NCBI GenBank assembly: GCA_029251085.1
Contig: JAQXDZ010000069.1
Span: 1-64,000, forward strand
Direction: 5' to 3'
Source: Mariniblastus sp.
GTDB lineage: Bacteria > Planctomycetota > Planctomycetia > Pirellulales > Pirellulaceae
Length of the DNA stretch: 64,000 nucleotides
Each line of letters starts with the position of its first letter. The stretch's first letter is position 1. The position numbers and the translations under genes were made by a program. Shown here in pieces: positions 26,855 through 35,903 of the stretch. The notes beneath the pieces are model-generated. The model ran no database searches. It was given only the letters and a program-made list of their open reading frames with translations, and was not told the origin of the DNA.

Positions 26855-27065
26855 TTGCCAACGCGGTATTTCAATTTACTGAACTTGGTCCGAACAGTCT
26901 CCATCGACGCTTGCTGTGTGCAATTTTTGGGCTGAGAGCTTGGGGCTGTCATTTAAGTTAAGATTTGAAGTACTCGAAAAAATTTGTCAGGGATTGTTCG
27001 CCGTGTACCTGTAAATTAGCACTTGCGGTGATCTAGATGTTTGGTTTTTAGTGAAGGATTGTTTG

Positions 27066-28511
27066 ATGCGTTTTAAAATGCCTGACTTTTCAAATCAAAA
27101 ATTTTTATGGTTGTTGCTGTATTGCTGTCTTCCATCACTCGTTGCGTCGGCTCAGCAAAGCGATCAGAGAGGTGAACTTTTTGACATGGCAGCGATCAAA
27201 GACCCGTCCACATTGGAAGTGGATGTGCAGCAGCCATGGCATGTCGTTCCTGGGAAGGTGCCTACTCGCCAGAAATTGGTCACGATTAATGTCGGGGAAT
27301 TTTGGCCCGGTCAAAATTACCGCGTACCGGTTCGACTGGTAGTCCCGGCAACAGAAAAAGCGGTTGGGTTTCATTTGACAGGAGGAAATCAGGTCTCAAG
27401 GTTAAAGCGAGACAGGCGTCCCAGTGAAATGGAACAACGATTGCTCGAGAATGGTATCGGTCTGGTGTGTACCGTTGTTCAAGAACTTTCCCAGATGGGA
27501 CAGGCGAATCTGGCCCAACAATCAGAGGCTCGGTTCTTAAAGTCGCTCAATCCGCATGACAAGGTTCAATATTGGGCTTGGCCAGCGAGTCTCATGAGGG
27601 CCATCACATTGGCTCATTCCGAGTCTGACTATTTTGAGGTCGGTAAGGTTGCAATGTCGGGCGGGTCTAAGAACGGTGCGACTCCATCGATGGCCATCAT
27701 CAGTGATGATCGAATGACGGCAGTCATGGGAAGTGTTTCTCCCATCTGGGATTCTCCTTTGCGTCTGTGTGATTCACCGGCATGGAAATCGCTTGAGCAA
27801 GAATGTGGGAAATTCACTCATCCTTTTCTTGGTGGTCATTTTGGTCCAAATTTTAATCGGCGGGCTTTGGCAAATGGACGTTCATGGGACGATTTGGAAA
27901 GTTTTGCCGAAGCGATTTCGGATCAGGTATTTATTTCCCGGAATTGGAGTTCACTTCAAAAGCGTGGCGTCGATTTACTGTTTCACCCTGGCACCCATGA
28001 TTTCGTGGCCTTCGATTTAGCTTGGGGTGGTAAGCATCATTCGCAGATACCGGTTTACCTTAAGGCCAATACAGGGCATGGAAAGAAACGTCCTCATCCA
28101 ACTGCCGAGCGGGACGAAAATAATAAATTGGTATTTTTGTTAAATCACTTTGTGGAAGGGGTCGAGCCACTACTCGAGCCACCAAGCGTCGAGTACCAAC
28201 GAGACAAGGAATCATTAAAAGTCAGCGTTCGATTTCCCCGTGGAGCTGGAGAGGAGACGGGAAGGATTTGGTGGATTTTTGATCGTGGCTCTGACGGAAG
28301 TCCACGTTATTTGTCGGACTTAATACCGGATCAGCAATCAATGGAGATGGATTTTGATCAGGCGGAAGGCTGTTGGACGACCGTCATTCCGCTCCAACCT
28401 AACGCAACTCGAGTTGATTTTTTTAGCAACCACCGAAAGACGATCAAATTTGGTGGGAAAGCATGGCCGACCTACCTTTCGTCTCCCTATACCCGCGTGC
28501 AATTAAATTAA
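27066..28511 (+). CDS. PhoPQ-activated pathogenicity-related (PqaA-like) secreted hydrolase
   Basis: The start is the ATG at 27066, which has GAAGGA seven bases upstream; the GTG at 27051 lies in front of that site. A signal peptide covers ~1-30 (FLWLLLYCCLPSLVASAQ). The body matches the PqaA family, an alpha/beta-hydrolase fold. The nucleophile elbow is G-G-S-K-N-G with Ser201 (KVAMSGGSKNGATP). A likely acid and histidine lie in the DLLFHPGTHDF region. Planctomycetes carry many copies of this family, and the substrate is unknown. The gene is divergent from the riboswitch unit, with ~475 bases between the two start codons. Apart from the riboswitch and its promoter I see nothing notable in that gap. 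Confidence 0.82.
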   Translation: MRFKMPDFSNQKFLWLLLYCCLPSLVASAQQSDQRGELFDMAAIKDPSTLEVDVQQPWHVVPGKVPTRQKLVTINVGEFWPGQNYRVPVRLVVPATEKAVGFHLTGGNQVSRLKRDRRPSEMEQRLLENGIGLVCTVVQELSQMGQANLAQQSEARFLKSLNPHDKVQYWAWPASLMRAITLAHSESDYFEVGKVAMSGGSKNGATPSMAIISDDRMTAVMGSVSPIWDSPLRLCDSPAWKSLEQECGKFTHPFLGGHFGPNFNRRALANGRSWDDLESFAEAISDQVFISRNWSSLQKRGVDLLFHPGTHDFVAFDLAWGGKHHSQIPVYLKANTGHGKKRPHPTAERDENNKLVFLLNHFVEGVEPLLEPPSVEYQRDKESLKVSVRFPRGAGEETGRIWWIFDRGSDGSPRYLSDLIPDQQSMEMDFDQAEGCWTTVIPLQPNATRVDFFSNHRKTIKFGGKAWPTYLSSPYTRVQLN

Positions 28512-28519
28512 CTGGCGTG

Positions 28520-31500
28520 CTAGGGTCGCTGGAATCCATCGACCTTTTCGGTGCGGGTTTGGGTTGGACCAAAAAAGAAGAATAAGCCCGGGCGAATGAG
28601 GAATTCGCAAGCAGTGGATGTGATCAGGCCACCCACAATTACCGTGGCAACTGGATAGAGAATTTCCCGACCAGGTAAATTGCCAGCGACAATTAATGGG
28701 AGTAATCCTATCCCAGTTGTCAACGTTGTCATTAGCACCGGGGTGAGCCGGTCGAGACTTCCTCGAAGGATTGTTTCTGAGGTGATTTCAGTCTCGGAGT
28801 CTTGGCTGGAGTCTTGGGCGAGGTCACTCTCTTGAGCGTTGCGATCAACTGGTCTCTCCGCCGTTAAATAAGTCGAAACCAGCAACAAACCATTTCTGGC
28901 AGCAATTCCACCGAGTGAGATGAAGCCGACCATGGCGGCGGTGGTGAACACTTGGCCGGTAAGTACCAGCGCTATCACTCCTCCAATGAAAGCGATTGGC
29001 AAGGCAATTAAGATTTGTAGCGCAATGTTGATAGAAGAGAACGCGGAGTAAAGTAAAACGAAGACAACGACGAGGGAGGCTAAACTTAAAATTAGAATTT
29101 GTCGGGTTGCGGTTTGTTGGGCTTCAAACTGCCCGCCGTAGCTAATGAAATATCCTTCGGGTAGTTCGATGGTTTCATCAATTTTTGCTCGAATCGCCGC
29201 CACAGCGGTGGCTAAATCAGTGTCTTCGGTGAAAACGCGTACGACAATTCTTCTGCGAGCATCTTCCCGGTTGATTGTGTTAGGTCCACCGTACTCGTAA
29301 ATATCGGCAACGCTGGAGAGTGGGATGACTCCTCCGTCAGGTAGCTCAATTGGAATCCGTTCAAGCGATTCAAAATTCTCGCGGTATTCATCGGGGAACC
29401 GCATCACGATCTCAAATTTACGTTCGCCTTCGATTAATTGGGAAACTACTTTTCCGAGCATGGCGGTTTCTACAAGGTCAAATACTTGCGATGCCGTTAA
29501 TTTGTAGGCAGCCAATTGTGCGTAATTAATTTTGATCCGGAGTTGTGGGATGATTTGTTGTTGTTCCAGTTTTGGAGGTTTGATTCCGGGGACCGTGCTG
29601 ATGGCATCCCGGATTTCACTCCCTTTGCGAACAAGTGTATCGAGATCGTCCCCGAATAGTTTGATGGCTATTTCAGCAGTTGATCCCGAGATCAAATGAC
29701 TGATCAGATGCCGAATCGGTTGATCGGTTTCGTTTTCCACTTCAGGAACGAGACTGGCAGCCTGTTCGAGAGTTTCGATTATCTCGCTGCGGGTTTTGCC
29801 ATGATTTTTCACCAAAGAAATGGTGTACTCTGTGGTGTTCACGCCCATCACATGTTCATCATTTTCAGCACGACCAGAGCGGGCAGTGAAATACCGAATG
29901 AAGCCATCTGGATTCTCTTCACTGTGAAGAAATTGTCGTAATTGACGATTTGCGTTTCCACTAATCTCAAGAGAGGTTTCGAGTGAGGTTCCCGGGGCAG
30001 CAAAGAGGTTTAGCTGGGCTGAGCCTTCGTCAAATTTCGGAATCCACTCTTGTCCCATGCGATATGCTAACAGGCCGGATACTCCTATTGCCATGAAAGT
30101 TGAGATCAGCATCAATGAAAATGGAATGCGTTTCATGCTGAGAATGATGAGTGGTGTGAAGAGTATCTTCAATCCTCTCACGACGGGACTATCGCTCGAC
30201 TTAGTCTTCGCCATGCTTTTTGAGTTGAGCAGATAATAGGAGAGCACGGGGGTCAAAGTCAGGGAAACAAGAGTCGATGCGATAATTGAGACGATATAGG
30301 ATATGCCCAGCGGAATGAACATTCGGCCGGAGATTCCGCTCAGTGCAAACAGAGGGGCAAAGACAAGGATTACCAGCAGTGTGCTAATGATGATGGAATT
30401 ACGAACTTCGAGGCTGGCTTCGAAAACAATCTTAATCCGCGGACGAGGGTTTTCTAATCTCGAATTTTCACGCAGTCGTCGGTAGATGTTTTCTACATCC
30501 ACGATTGCATCATCCACGAGTTCGCCAAGTGCAATCGCGATCCCGCCCAAAGTCATGACGTTTATCGATAAATTGAAGTAGCGGAAAACCAGAGCGGTGA
30601 TGACGATCGACACCGGGATAGCCGTTAGTGTAATAATCGTGGTTCGAGCGTTGAAGAGAAAGAGAAACAGGATGAGCACAACGAGGATCGAACCATCTCT
30701 CAGTGCATCGACAACGTTCCAAACACTTTGGTCGATAAACTCGCGTTGTTGATAGGTGACCTCGAGTTTGATGTCTTTTGGGAGTCCAGGACGCAGTTCA
30801 TCGAGTGCGGCAACTACATCTTCAGATAGCCTGCGGGTATCGGTGAGTGGCTGTTTCAGGATTGTCAGGACAACCCCTGGTTTCCCATTAATAGAAGAAT
30901 CACCCCGCTTGGCTTGGGCTACGGGTTGAATTTGCGCTACGTTTTCCAGTAACACAGCCCGTTTACTATCGGCCCGGACGACGATTTGTTTAAGTTGTTC
31001 AACGGAATCAACCCTGCCAATTCCTCGCACCAGAAACTCCTGTGAGTTTCGGTCCACGTAACCTCCGTTCACGTTGAGGTTGCTCGATTCCAAGGCGGTT
31101 TGAATATCCGCGAGCGTGACTTCATATTTATGCAGTTCGTGGAGTTCGACTAAGACATGGTATTGTTTTCGCCCTCCACCGATCGTGATCACTTCGGAGA
31201 TGCCTTTAATTTGCTGCAGTCGTTTTTTTACGATCCAATCTGCGAGCGTGCGGATTTCCATTGGCTCGGTGGAGTTGGTGTCGCTCCACATGCCGATCAA
31301 CATGATTTGGCCAAGCAAGGACGAGAGAGGCCCGAGTCGCGGTTGCACTCCGCGTGGTAAATCGAATTCGGCCAGCGAGATTCTTTCGGTGACAATCTGT
31401 CGAGACCGATAAATATCAGTCCCCCAGTCAAATTCAACATTGATCACTGATAATCCAACATCCGATTTACTTCGCACGGCAATAATGCCCGAGGCTCCGC

Positions 31501-31720
31501 TTACGGCAGACTCAAGCGGAATGGTAACCTGCCGTTCCACTTCTTCGGGAGCCATCCCTGGGCACTCCGTGATGATGGTCACCCGGGGACGTGTGAGGTC
31601 AGGGAGGACATCGACGGGAAGTTTTTCAATGGCCATCAATCCGGTGATCATGGCAGCCATAGCGAGGCACAAGACAAAGGCCCGCCGACGCAGCGCAAGT
31701 TGGATGATGGCATTTAGCAA
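28520..31720 (-). CDS. Heavy-metal efflux RND transporter (CusA/CzcA family)
   Basis: 1066 residues, the inner-membrane pump of a tripartite efflux system driven by proton flow. The N-terminus (L-N-A-I-I-x-x-A-L-x-R-R, then IEKLPVDVLPDLTRPRVTI) is typical of the CusA/CzcA branch. LGGIAIALGELVDDAIVDVENIYRRL is the fourth-helix proton-relay region with its Asp pair and Glu. There are two halves with large periplasmic loops and GGIAARNGLLLVSTYL in the second half. The start is a TTG at 31720, chosen because the family begins M-L-N. It is the last of three genes, with the adaptor 141 bases and the outer-membrane channel further upstream. Cu(I)/Ag(I) versus Zn/Co/Cd specificity cannot be settled by eye. 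Confidence 0.9.
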   Translation of the reverse strand: MLNAIIQLALRRRAFVLCLAMAAMITGLMAIEKLPVDVLPDLTRPRVTIITECPGMAPEEVERQVTIPLESAVSGASGIIAVRSKSDVGLSVINVEFDWGTDIYRSRQIVTERISLAEFDLPRGVQPRLGPLSSLLGQIMLIGMWSDTNSTEPMEIRTLADWIVKKRLQQIKGISEVITIGGGRKQYHVLVELHELHKYEVTLADIQTALESSNLNVNGGYVDRNSQEFLVRGIGRVDSVEQLKQIVVRADSKRAVLLENVAQIQPVAQAKRGDSSINGKPGVVLTILKQPLTDTRRLSEDVVAALDELRPGLPKDIKLEVTYQQREFIDQSVWNVVDALRDGSILVVLILFLFLFNARTTIITLTAIPVSIVITALVFRYFNLSINVMTLGGIAIALGELVDDAIVDVENIYRRLRENSRLENPRPRIKIVFEASLEVRNSIIISTLLVILVFAPLFALSGISGRMFIPLGISYIVSIIASTLVSLTLTPVLSYYLLNSKSMAKTKSSDSPVVRGLKILFTPLIILSMKRIPFSLMLISTFMAIGVSGLLAYRMGQEWIPKFDEGSAQLNLFAAPGTSLETSLEISGNANRQLRQFLHSEENPDGFIRYFTARSGRAENDEHVMGVNTTEYTISLVKNHGKTRSEIIETLEQAASLVPEVENETDQPIRHLISHLISGSTAEIAIKLFGDDLDTLVRKGSEIRDAISTVPGIKPPKLEQQQIIPQLRIKINYAQLAAYKLTASQVFDLVETAMLGKVVSQLIEGERKFEIVMRFPDEYRENFESLERIPIELPDGGVIPLSSVADIYEYGGPNTINREDARRRIVVRVFTEDTDLATAVAAIRAKIDETIELPEGYFISYGGQFEAQQTATRQILILSLASLVVVFVLLYSAFSSINIALQILIALPIAFIGGVIALVLTGQVFTTAAMVGFISLGGIAARNGLLLVSTYLTAERPVDRNAQESDLAQDSSQDSETEITSETILRGSLDRLTPVLMTTLTTGIGLLPLIVAGNLPGREILYPVATVIVGGLITSTACEFLIRPGLFFFFGPTQTRTEKVDGFQRP

Positions 31721-31861
31721 AGAATTAATCGTTTCTTTTGCGGCGAATCAAATCCGCAATCCAAACTGAATTGCAAGATTTTGAGGTAACTTGACTCGGA
31801 TAAATAATTGGAATGGCCCTGCAGCCAATCAGGGCTAATTTGGGTGGTGGTGCGCTACGGA

Positions 31862-33256
31862 TCAATGAGGGTGGTCGTGTCCGGCATGAGCTCCTCCGCT
31901 CCCGCCCGCTGCTTGTTTGAGTGCTAGGTTTAATTTGTAGGCTTGGTCGAGTGCGTAGTTTTCGAGAGTATCGAGCTGGATGCTTTGCGCGAGTACCGCA
32001 TAGTACTTGTCCGTATGCAAAACTTTGACGGGGACTTTTTGAAATTCATGAGTTGTCCCGTCCGGCCCCTCATGGGTGTGGCTGATCTTCAAGAATACAA
32101 ATGTTTCGGGCCCTTCACGGGCAATAGCGCCGAGAGGAACCACGACCTGGTCTTTCCATGTTTCAATGGGGAATTCCAGGTGAGCTCGTTGGCCAGGTTT
32201 AAATCTCCAGTTGACGTAGTTGCGATCGTTGTCGTCAGTCGTTCTGCTAACAATTTCGTTTTTGATTTCGACAAAGATGGGATAGGTCTGCGATTGGCTG
32301 TCGACATGATTGTCAATTTTAAAGAGCTTCAAATTATCACGGGATTCCATGGCCTCTCCTTCGCCAAATTGAGCTGTAAAGCTCCAGCCAGCTTGATTCG
32401 CGTTCGAGATTTTGTCGATGTCTGATTCGTAAGCCAGCCCTTCAATCAGTAAATCGTCATGGTACGTCAATTCGCAAAGGCTTGACCCAAAGGCTTGGTT
32501 AGTTCCCTCGAGAGCTTGAATGGATTCGACCGTGTAATATTGCTGATCTTCGTGTTGAGATAAGTCGCTGGCACTCTCTGGAAGGTTGGGAGCGAAAATC
32601 TCAATCGTCTGCATTAATTGTTTTTGGTTAATCAGGTTTTCAATACCGTCCGGTCTCATCCCGAGTTGGGCGAGCTCTTGTTTGCTTGTGTCTAATTGCT
32701 GTTCGAGCGTGCTCTGCTCAAGCTCGAGGTCGAGCAATCGTTTCCGAGCGACGACTCCGGAATCCACGAGGGGTTTAAGTCGCTCGATCTTTTGCTGGCC
32801 TACATCAATTTGTTTTAAAAGTTCTAACAGGCCAATTTGAGACTTGGCTAAAGATTCGTCAGTGATTCGAAATTCAAATAATTTGTCGCCCGGTTTAATC
32901 GCCTGTCCTTCTGCAATTAAAACTTTCGTGACGTGGCCGCCAATTGGAGAGGTAACTCGTCTCCGATTTTGCGGAATTCGCTCGACAATTTTTGCGGGTA
33001 TCCGGATCTTTTGAGCGTAGTCACGAACTTCAAATTTGCCGGTCTTTAGATCCATGTTTTCCATGGTGGATTCAAGGATTTCGACAATCGATGTGCTGCC
33101 ATGAACCGAGGCCTCTTCGACCGCGGCTTCCTGTGACGTTGCGGAGCCGGGCGGGAGAATGATGGGGCGCAACAGAAATCCAGTCGTTGCTCCGATCCCG
33201 AGCAGGATGGTGCACAACGCGAGTGTCGGCCAAATGTTGGTTCTTTGCGGGTTCAT
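31862..33256 (-). CDS. RND efflux periplasmic adaptor (membrane fusion protein) with His-rich tail
   Basis: The start is taken at the ATG at 33256, because the longer frame begins with TTG and adds 59 residues with no leader character before the real membrane anchor (IWPTLALCTILLGIGATTGFLL). Barrel-sandwich halves (RRVTSPIGGHVTKVLIAEGQAIKPGDKLFEF and the return strand) flank a helical hairpin (~residues 140-200). A beta-barrel and a membrane-proximal domain follow. The C-terminus ends GGAHAGHDHPH, a His-rich metal-binding-like tail that fits a heavy-metal pump. It sits between the outer-membrane channel and the RND pump genes. Confidence 0.87.
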   Translation of the reverse strand: MNPQRTNIWPTLALCTILLGIGATTGFLLRPIILPPGSATSQEAAVEEASVHGSTSIVEILESTMENMDLKTGKFEVRDYAQKIRIPAKIVERIPQNRRRVTSPIGGHVTKVLIAEGQAIKPGDKLFEFRITDESLAKSQIGLLELLKQIDVGQQKIERLKPLVDSGVVARKRLLDLELEQSTLEQQLDTSKQELAQLGMRPDGIENLINQKQLMQTIEIFAPNLPESASDLSQHEDQQYYTVESIQALEGTNQAFGSSLCELTYHDDLLIEGLAYESDIDKISNANQAGWSFTAQFGEGEAMESRDNLKLFKIDNHVDSQSQTYPIFVEIKNEIVSRTTDDNDRNYVNWRFKPGQRAHLEFPIETWKDQVVVPLGAIAREGPETFVFLKISHTHEGPDGTTHEFQKVPVKVLHTDKYYAVLAQSIQLDTLENYALDQAYKLNLALKQAAGGSGGAHAGHDHPH

Positions 33257-33451
33257 GGTAAGAGTCTGTGGAAAATTGACCGGTTGCGATGCAATTGTTT
33301 TTCGGTAGAGTTCTAGATTCCTGAAGGTGAGATTGAAATAATTATAACGCGGAACTGTGTCTTGATGAGGATTCAGTTCAACTTTGGTGAATCGCGGCAG
33401 TAAGTGAGTAAATGCCGCTAGAGAAACGTTCAATGGTCGAAGTTGGATTGG

Positions 33452-35164
33452 TCAGGGATTAAGACTGTTATCTTGAAGTAAACCTTCAATTCTCAATCGC
33501 GTCTTCCAAAGTTCCTCAATGGCATTTAGATAATCAATTGTCAGGTCGATGAGGGTTTGTTGAGCTGAAACGAGTTTCAAAAAGCTGACTTCGGCCGGGT
33601 ACCCCGATTTTATCAGGTCCAGTGTTTTCTCGGCATTGGGGATTAGCTCAGACTGATAGAGATCGATTTTCACAAGTGATAATTCATATTTCTGAAATTC
33701 CATCGCCAGTTGTTTCGTTAGTCGGAGTTGGATTTGCCGGACTCTGTTTTGCGCGGCCACCAAATTCGATTTGGCTGCAGCGATGCTGCCTTGGTTTCTG
33801 TCGTAGATCTGCAGCGGCACCTGAAGTTGGACGCCTGTAAAAAAGTGGTTTGAGTTTGAGTCGCGGCCTAATGAGATCTGGGTCTGGTAATCCGGGACGG
33901 ACCGGGCGATTTCCTGATCGATCGTTGTTCTTACTCGCTCGACTTCGGCTTCCGCCGCTAACAAAGTTGGACTGTTTTCTAAGATTTTTTGTTGCCAGTA
34001 ATCAAACGCGAGCGGTTGCGCGAGCGGTTCAAACGTTCCTAAGACAGTTCGCTGTTCGAGATTAGGTGAACCAATGGAAGCTGCCAATTGACGCCAACTG
34101 TTTTTGTGAATGACGCGAGCTTCACCTACCAAAACTAATGCCCGTTGGGCCTGAAGTTCTGTTTGTAGGAGATCCGTTTTTGGAGTTTCGCCCGCATCGA
34201 ACAGTTGGCGTGATTGGCTGACCGCCTGTTGCTGTGCCGCGGCTAGCTGGTTGGCCAAATCAAGTTTTTCCTGTGCGATTAAGACTTGGTAGAACGCTCG
34301 TTTTATCTCAGTGGTTATGCTGAGTGTGAGGGCATCATTTTTAATTTTACGAACGTCGACTTCGCGGTTCTGAACCTTTCGGGCAATCGCTCTTTTGTTG
34401 CCGCGAAGATGTTTCTTCTGAATGTAGGCCCCCCATAAACCGGGGTCGTTTTCGTTGCCTAATTCGTCAATATAAAGACCAAGTTGAGGGTTGGGGGAAA
34501 GTCCGGCTTGCAATGCTTTGTATTTTGTCGCTTGTATTTCGGCCTTGGAAGCAGCTAAAGCTGGGTGGTTGGCAAGCGCGTAATTGACGAACGAATTGAG
34601 ATCCTGGATTTCGTCTGTTGCCGTGCCGGGAGGATTGAGAATCAGAGAATTAGGTGAGTCTTGTCCACTAGCGTTGTTAGCAAAATTAGTTGCTTGGGAG
34701 GTTGCTACGGTGTTGCTTACCGTTCTTACTGAAGTGGGTGACACGGGCCGAATTGGACTGGCAACTTGGCGCGGGTTCGCTTTCTTATTTGCCGGGGGAA
34801 GGCGCATCGTTGAGGTCGCTTTTTTCTGAGCGGGCAAAGAGACCACTGGAGTCTCAATCGTTTGAGGCCTCGATTGACTGCTTCGTCGCCTAAGCAATTC
34901 CTGCTGGATGCGTTCTTCAACTGTGGCCGATCGCCGTGGAGAATTTGGCTTGCTTTCAACCTTTTTCGGGGAGTAGCGGGTACTGCGATACAGCTCCTCC
35001 CAAATTCGATATTTAACAGTGCCTGGGTATGAGCTTGACGATTTTACGGCTGCTGGCTTGTTTGTCTGCGCAAAAAGATTCCACTCGCAAGCGACACTTG
35101 CAAGAGCTAAGCAGCCTATCAATATCCCGTACCTAAACTGGCAGGGAGGTTTGAAAGAAAGCAT
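33452..35164 (-). CDS. TolC/CusC-like outer-membrane efflux channel
   Basis: 570 residues with a signal peptide (YGILIGCLALASVACEWNLFAQ). A ~150-residue Pro/Ser/Thr-rich linker follows, and then the outer-membrane efflux protein domain with two repeats of long alpha-helices (NYALANHPALAASKAEIQAT; AGETPKTDLLQTELQAQRA; LAAEAEVERVRTTIDQEIA; AGYPAEVSFLKLVSAQQT-type segments). The linker is longer than in CusC or TolC. It is the first gene of the efflux operon. I see no metal-responsive regulator gene beside it. Confidence 0.85.
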   Translation of the reverse strand: MLSFKPPCQFRYGILIGCLALASVACEWNLFAQTNKPAAVKSSSSYPGTVKYRIWEELYRSTRYSPKKVESKPNSPRRSATVEERIQQELLRRRSSQSRPQTIETPVVSLPAQKKATSTMRLPPANKKANPRQVASPIRPVSPTSVRTVSNTVATSQATNFANNASGQDSPNSLILNPPGTATDEIQDLNSFVNYALANHPALAASKAEIQATKYKALQAGLSPNPQLGLYIDELGNENDPGLWGAYIQKKHLRGNKRAIARKVQNREVDVRKIKNDALTLSITTEIKRAFYQVLIAQEKLDLANQLAAAQQQAVSQSRQLFDAGETPKTDLLQTELQAQRALVLVGEARVIHKNSWRQLAASIGSPNLEQRTVLGTFEPLAQPLAFDYWQQKILENSPTLLAAEAEVERVRTTIDQEIARSVPDYQTQISLGRDSNSNHFFTGVQLQVPLQIYDRNQGSIAAAKSNLVAAQNRVRQIQLRLTKQLAMEFQKYELSLVKIDLYQSELIPNAEKTLDLIKSGYPAEVSFLKLVSAQQTLIDLTIDYLNAIEELWKTRLRIEGLLQDNSLNP

Positions 35165-35436
35165 GTTTACCCAAATCTAAGCGCATTATTAGACCACCTC
35201 TGATTCATTATCGGTGATTTTGTAGTGGCGCTCGATCTCCTGATTTCTCGCGTTAAATGTCTGGGTAAACCACCCAGACTATTTGTATCTGCTAGCAAAA
35301 ACACACGAGAAAAAGCCGTTTTACTGGAGAACCCATTGGTTGACGAAATCGCAGTTGGGGAAACCTGCGGGGCGGGTTTTAGAGGCTGTAAGGAATTGAA
35401 CAACTCAGCAACGGAAAAGGAAAATAAATCCCCAAT

Positions 35437-35721
35437 ATGGGTTGGTTGTCTTTCGATTGCTTTTCCATTGAGAAGGGTGTTGTTTTAACCGACGGTGAGA
35501 ACAACAGTGGCGTGCATCCGCTCGAGGCGGCGCGGACGATTCTTGAATCAAATGGCGTCACAATTTACGCCGTCACTTTTACTCCGGAAGCTGATCAGAA
35601 TTCGATGCAGGAGGTTGCCGGTGCGGGAAAAGGACGTCATTACTATGCGAATGATGGTTCAGATTTGGTAAATGTTTTTGCGGAAATTGCGAACAATTTG
35701 CCCATGATTTTAACGGAGTGA
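35437..35721 (+). pseudogene. Orphan C-terminal fragment of a TadG-like VWA protein
   Basis: 94 codons. From residue ~14 it reads as the back half of a von Willebrand A domain of the planctomycete pilus-assembly (TadG-like) type: VVLTDGENNSGVHPLEAARTI, VTIYAVTFTP, ADQNSMQEVAG, HYYANDGSDLVNVF, then NLPMILTE at the end. The part that should carry the DxSxS metal site and the membrane anchor is missing. An in-frame stop at 35425-35427 prevents extension, and no VWA-like sequence is visible upstream in any frame. It is most likely a 5'-truncated relic. The 272 bases before it, back to the efflux operon, hold no gene. Confidence 0.6.
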
Positions 35722-35903
35722 AAATCGGACGGTCTCTCTTTTTGTCTGATAGGCGGCTTTCCCCGTGCCTCGGCTTTCGAGGTACATTAGGATTTTAAAT
35801 CGTACCGGTATTGTGCGTCTTCCTAGGTGTCGTAAAGACACTTTGGGACTTAGAATGATTTTCTAATCGAGTCATTCCTATCTTCTAATAAATACTTAAT
35901 CAC

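Noticed and set aside
35225..35488. An 87-codon plus-strand frame before the VWA relic
   Set aside because: Not in frame with the relic and without resemblance to VWA or any other family.
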